The notes beneath the pieces were generated by a model. The model ran no database searches. It was not told where the DNA came from and saw nothing but the letters and a program-made list of their open reading frames with translations. A program made the translations under genes and the position numbers. From assembly GCA_022703625.1 (NCBI GenBank), contig JAKLDH010000012.1, positions 1 to 35,421 on the forward strand: a stretch of 35,421 bases of DNA. The letters run 5' to 3'. This document shows positions 33,503 through 35,421 of this stretch, in pieces (position 1 is the stretch's first letter; the number at the start of each line of letters is the position of its first letter). This stretch comes from Cyanobacteriota bacterium (GTDB taxonomy: Bacteria; Cyanobacteriota; Vampirovibrionia; Gastranaerophilales; UBA9971).

Positions 33503-34795
33503 ATGAAAGTCCTTATATATGGAGGAGGAGCAAGAGAACACGCTCTTGCCTGGAAAATAAAACAATCTTCCCTTTTGGAAAAGCTGTATTTATGCAAGCC
33601 CAATGACGGATTTGCCGAGCTGGGAGAACTAATTGAGGCTCCTGATTTTGAAGAACTCGCAAAAATTTCTCTGGAAAAAGGAATTGATCTTCTTGTGGTC
33701 GGACCTGAAGACCCACTAATTAACGGCATCGTTGATGAGTTCAAAAAAGCCGGCATTTCTGCAATAGGTCCTGATAAAAAATGGGCGGCGCTGGAAGGTT
33801 CTAAATCTTTCGCAAAAGAATTTATGTTAAAAAATAAAATTCCAACCGGCAAATATGAGGTTATAACTGATAAAAAAGATATTTATAATGCGCTGGAAAA
33901 ATTCACGATTCCTGTAGTCTTGAAAGCTGACGGATTAGCGGCAGGAAAAGGGGTTTTTATCGCAAATTCCAGGCTGGAAGCGGAAGCAACGTTATATGAA
34001 TATCTTGAAGGCAAATTTAATGAAGCCTCAAAAAAAGTATTGGTTGAGGAATTTCTTGAAGGACAAGAACTTTCGCTGATTTGTTTATGGGACGGCAAAA
34101 CCTTATTGCCTTTTATTCCTGCAAGAGATTATAAAAAGCTTAAGGAAGATAATAAAGGACCCAATACAGGGGGCATGGGCTCATACTGTCCTGTTTCTCT
34201 TAACTTAAACGAGTATCAGGAAGTTGAAAAATATGTCAAAAAGCTTGAAGAAGCTTTAAAAAAAGAGCATGCCTATTTTACAGGCGTGATTTATTCAGGT
34301 CTTATGATGACAAAAGACGGAATAAAAATTCTTGAATATAATATGAGATTGGGTGATCCTGAAACTCAGCCTTTATTAATGCACCTTGAGAGCGATCTTC
34401 TTGAGGTTTTCAGGAAAGCAAAAGATCAAAAGCTTGATGAAGTCGAGTTAAAATGGAAAAAAGGACAAAGTTTTTGCGTGGTAATAGCGGCTCAAGGTTA
34501 TCCCGAAAATCCCAAAAAAGGCGGAGAAATAAAAAATATTGAACAAATAATCGAAAATCACGATGCGCAAGTGTTTTTTGCGGGTGTTAAAAAAGAAGAA
34601 GGAAAACTTGTTGCAAACGGCGGAAGAGTTCTTTCAATCTGCCAGACAGGAGTTTTTGCTCAAAAATACATTTATGACGCTGTCAGTGAGTTAGATTACA
34701 GCGATAAAACATACAGAAAAGATATTGGTGAAGTCAGTCTTTCTAAAGAGGTATGCAGAAAAAATGAAGGATGTTGTGATAATTGCGGGATCTGA
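33503..34795 (+). CDS. purD: Phosphoribosylamine-glycine ligase (GAR synthetase)
   Basis: Second step of purine synthesis: joins glycine to phosphoribosylamine with ATP. A 430-residue ATP-grasp enzyme with the N-terminal MKVLIYGGGAREHALAW, LLVVGPEDPL, VLKADGLAAGKGVF (glycine-rich ATP loop), the metal- and substrate-binding GPNTGGMGSYCP and EYNMRLGDPETQ. ATG 33503 has AGGAG 6 bases upstream. A TTG just ahead is not needed. The family normally ends near YRxDIG. Here 21 more residues follow, Cys-rich at the end (CRKNEGCCDNCGI), the last part overlapping the start of purE by 32 bases in another frame. Confidence 0.96.
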   Translation: MKVLIYGGGAREHALAWKIKQSSLLEKLYLCKPNDGFAELGELIEAPDFEELAKISLEKGIDLLVVGPEDPLINGIVDEFKKAGISAIGPDKKWAALEGSKSFAKEFMLKNKIPTGKYEVITDKKDIYNALEKFTIPVVLKADGLAAGKGVFIANSRLEAEATLYEYLEGKFNEASKKVLVEEFLEGQELSLICLWDGKTLLPFIPARDYKKLKEDNKGPNTGGMGSYCPVSLNLNEYQEVEKYVKKLEEALKKEHAYFTGVIYSGLMMTKDGIKILEYNMRLGDPETQPLLMHLESDLLEVFRKAKDQKLDEVELKWKKGQSFCVVIAAQGYPENPKKGGEIKNIEQIIENHDAQVFFAGVKKEEGKLVANGGRVLSICQTGVFAQKYIYDAVSELDYSDKTYRKDIGEVSLSKEVCRKNEGCCDNCGI

Positions 34796-35180
34796 GAGTG
34801 ACAGGGATTTTGTTGAACCTGCATTAAAATTAGCTCAGGAATTAAATATTGAAACGGAATTTAAAATTTATTCAGCGCATAGAAACCTTGAAGAACTTAT
34901 TGAATACCTGAATGAACTTGAAAAAGCAAATAAAACAAAAGTTATTATTGCTGTAGCAGGTCTTTCAGCGGCGCTTCCGGGAGTTATTGCGGCAAAAGTA
35001 AAGCTTCCTGTCATAGGAGTTCCAAGGGATGTCGGACCTTTAAACGGGGTTGACGCTTTGTTGTCAATAGCTCAAATGCCAAAAGGCGTTCCGGTTGGAA
35101 CAATGGCAATAGGAAATCATGGAATGCTTAACGCAATTCATTTTGCAAAACGGATTTTAGAAATTGGGATTTTTCAATAA
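34764..35180 (+). CDS. purE: N5-carboxyaminoimidazole ribonucleotide mutase / AIR carboxylase
   Basis: PurE carboxylates aminoimidazole ribonucleotide in purine synthesis. 138 residues, a little short. Shows VVIIAGSESDRDFVEPAL (phosphate loop GSxSD), YSAHRN, VIIAVAGLSAALPGVIAAK, LPVIGVPRD, DALLSIAQMPKGVPVGTMAIG and a C-terminal helix. ATG 34764 gives the usual MKDVVII start; the frame is open to 34725 without a good ribosome binding site. It overlaps purD by 32 bases, so translation is presumably coupled. Whether it is class I (needs PurK) or class II is not settled from these motifs. Confidence 0.94.
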   Translation: MKDVVIIAGSESDRDFVEPALKLAQELNIETEFKIYSAHRNLEELIEYLNELEKANKTKVIIAVAGLSAALPGVIAAKVKLPVIGVPRDVGPLNGVDALLSIAQMPKGVPVGTMAIGNHGMLNAIHFAKRILEIGIFQ

Positions 35181-35185
35181 ATTAT

Positions 35186-35304
35186 ACTAAGTGGGTAACA
35201 AAAAATTATTTTTTCCACCCACCCACCTTTTTTTGGTAGGGGCGGGCGAAGCCCGCCCCTACCAAAAAAAATAAGAAGTAAAAATTTTTTGTTTGTTACT
35301 TATA
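35186..35304. repeat. Family G element, copy 3, with perfect hairpin
   Basis: Left end TAAGTGGGTAACAAAAAATT, right end AAAATTTTTTGTTTGTTACTTA. Inside, TTTTTTGGTAGGGGCGGGC/GAA/complement (35225-35270) makes a near-20-bp perfect stem that could also stop transcription after purE. A 33-base piece of family E or A ends (ATACCAATCATTATAATAAAAGTCATTAATAT) follows at 35302-35334. Confidence 0.7.
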
Positions 35305-35334
35305 CCAATCATTATAATAAAAGTCATTAATATA

Positions 35335-35421
35335 GTTATTTAAGTTGAAAACAATAACAAATAGCGTCAAAAAGGGTATCAAAAATTTTTAAAGCGGACC
35401 GCAATTGTTTTTTCAGCCATG
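35335..35421. other. Window end, AT-rich, no secure gene
   Basis: A minus-strand frame from the window edge reads MAEKTIAVRFKNF then stop at 35379-35381. It could be the tail of a gene that lies outside, or chance. Nothing else is visible. Confidence 0.2.

Noticed and set aside
1-35421. tRNA or rRNA genes
   Set aside because: No cloverleaf with a GTTCRA-type T-loop and no rRNA-like stretch was seen by eye in any gap; a covariance search could still find one.

Overview
The window is AT-rich, uses the standard bacterial code (TAA, TAG and TGA all act as stops) and is chromosomal, with mostly housekeeping genes. A non-photosynthetic relative of the cyanobacteria (Melainabacteria / Gastranaerophilales type) fits the mix of type IV pilus genes, YggT, MTA phosphorylase, a GlnRS with a YqeY tail and glycine-rich orphan membrane proteins. 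This assignment is inference from gene content and is not secure. I see no rRNA, tRNA, CRISPR array, transposase gene or prophage.

Layout. 1-53: 5' end of an unknown minus-strand gene. 247-1416: bioF, convergent with a ruvB-yibE/F-like pair (1413-3663). 4074-4667: an exported protein of unknown role. 4924-10205: a minus-strand argH-metW-carB operon (transcribed carB, metW, argH). 10889-12001: a membrane thioredoxin and a CcdA-like electron carrier. 12611-18518: an accessory stretch with a type IV pilin, a small tandem-repeat protein, two large orphan membrane proteins and a papain/transglutaminase-like protein. 18696-21866: a GH65 phosphorylase/hydrolase with a tandem UspA protein. 22428-24731: glnS. 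25483-31602: a pilus motor operon (roadblock-domain membrane protein, PilB with a zinc-ribbon tail, PilT, PilC). 32085-33296: a 34-residue membrane peptide, mtnP and a YggT protein. 33503-35180: purD-purE.

Almost every large intergenic gap is filled by short non-coding repeats. I group them as families A to G, plus a minor family I. Most have inverted termini, and A to D, F and G carry internal hairpins or palindromes. Several begin with ATACCAA or ATACTAA. One element (B) sits inside another (A) with a clean 4-bp target duplication. Hairpin arms in A differ between copies but keep pairing. Some elements supply the last codons or stop of a neighbouring gene, or promoter-like sequence in front of one. 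No transposase is encoded here, so these are presumably moved in trans.

The most promising unexplained items are the hairpin-cassette repeat families, the 95-bp near-identical leader (E) in front of the pilin and the orphan membrane pair, the pilus operon with its roadblock protein and zinc-ribbon PilB, and the orphan pair next to a papain-like protein.
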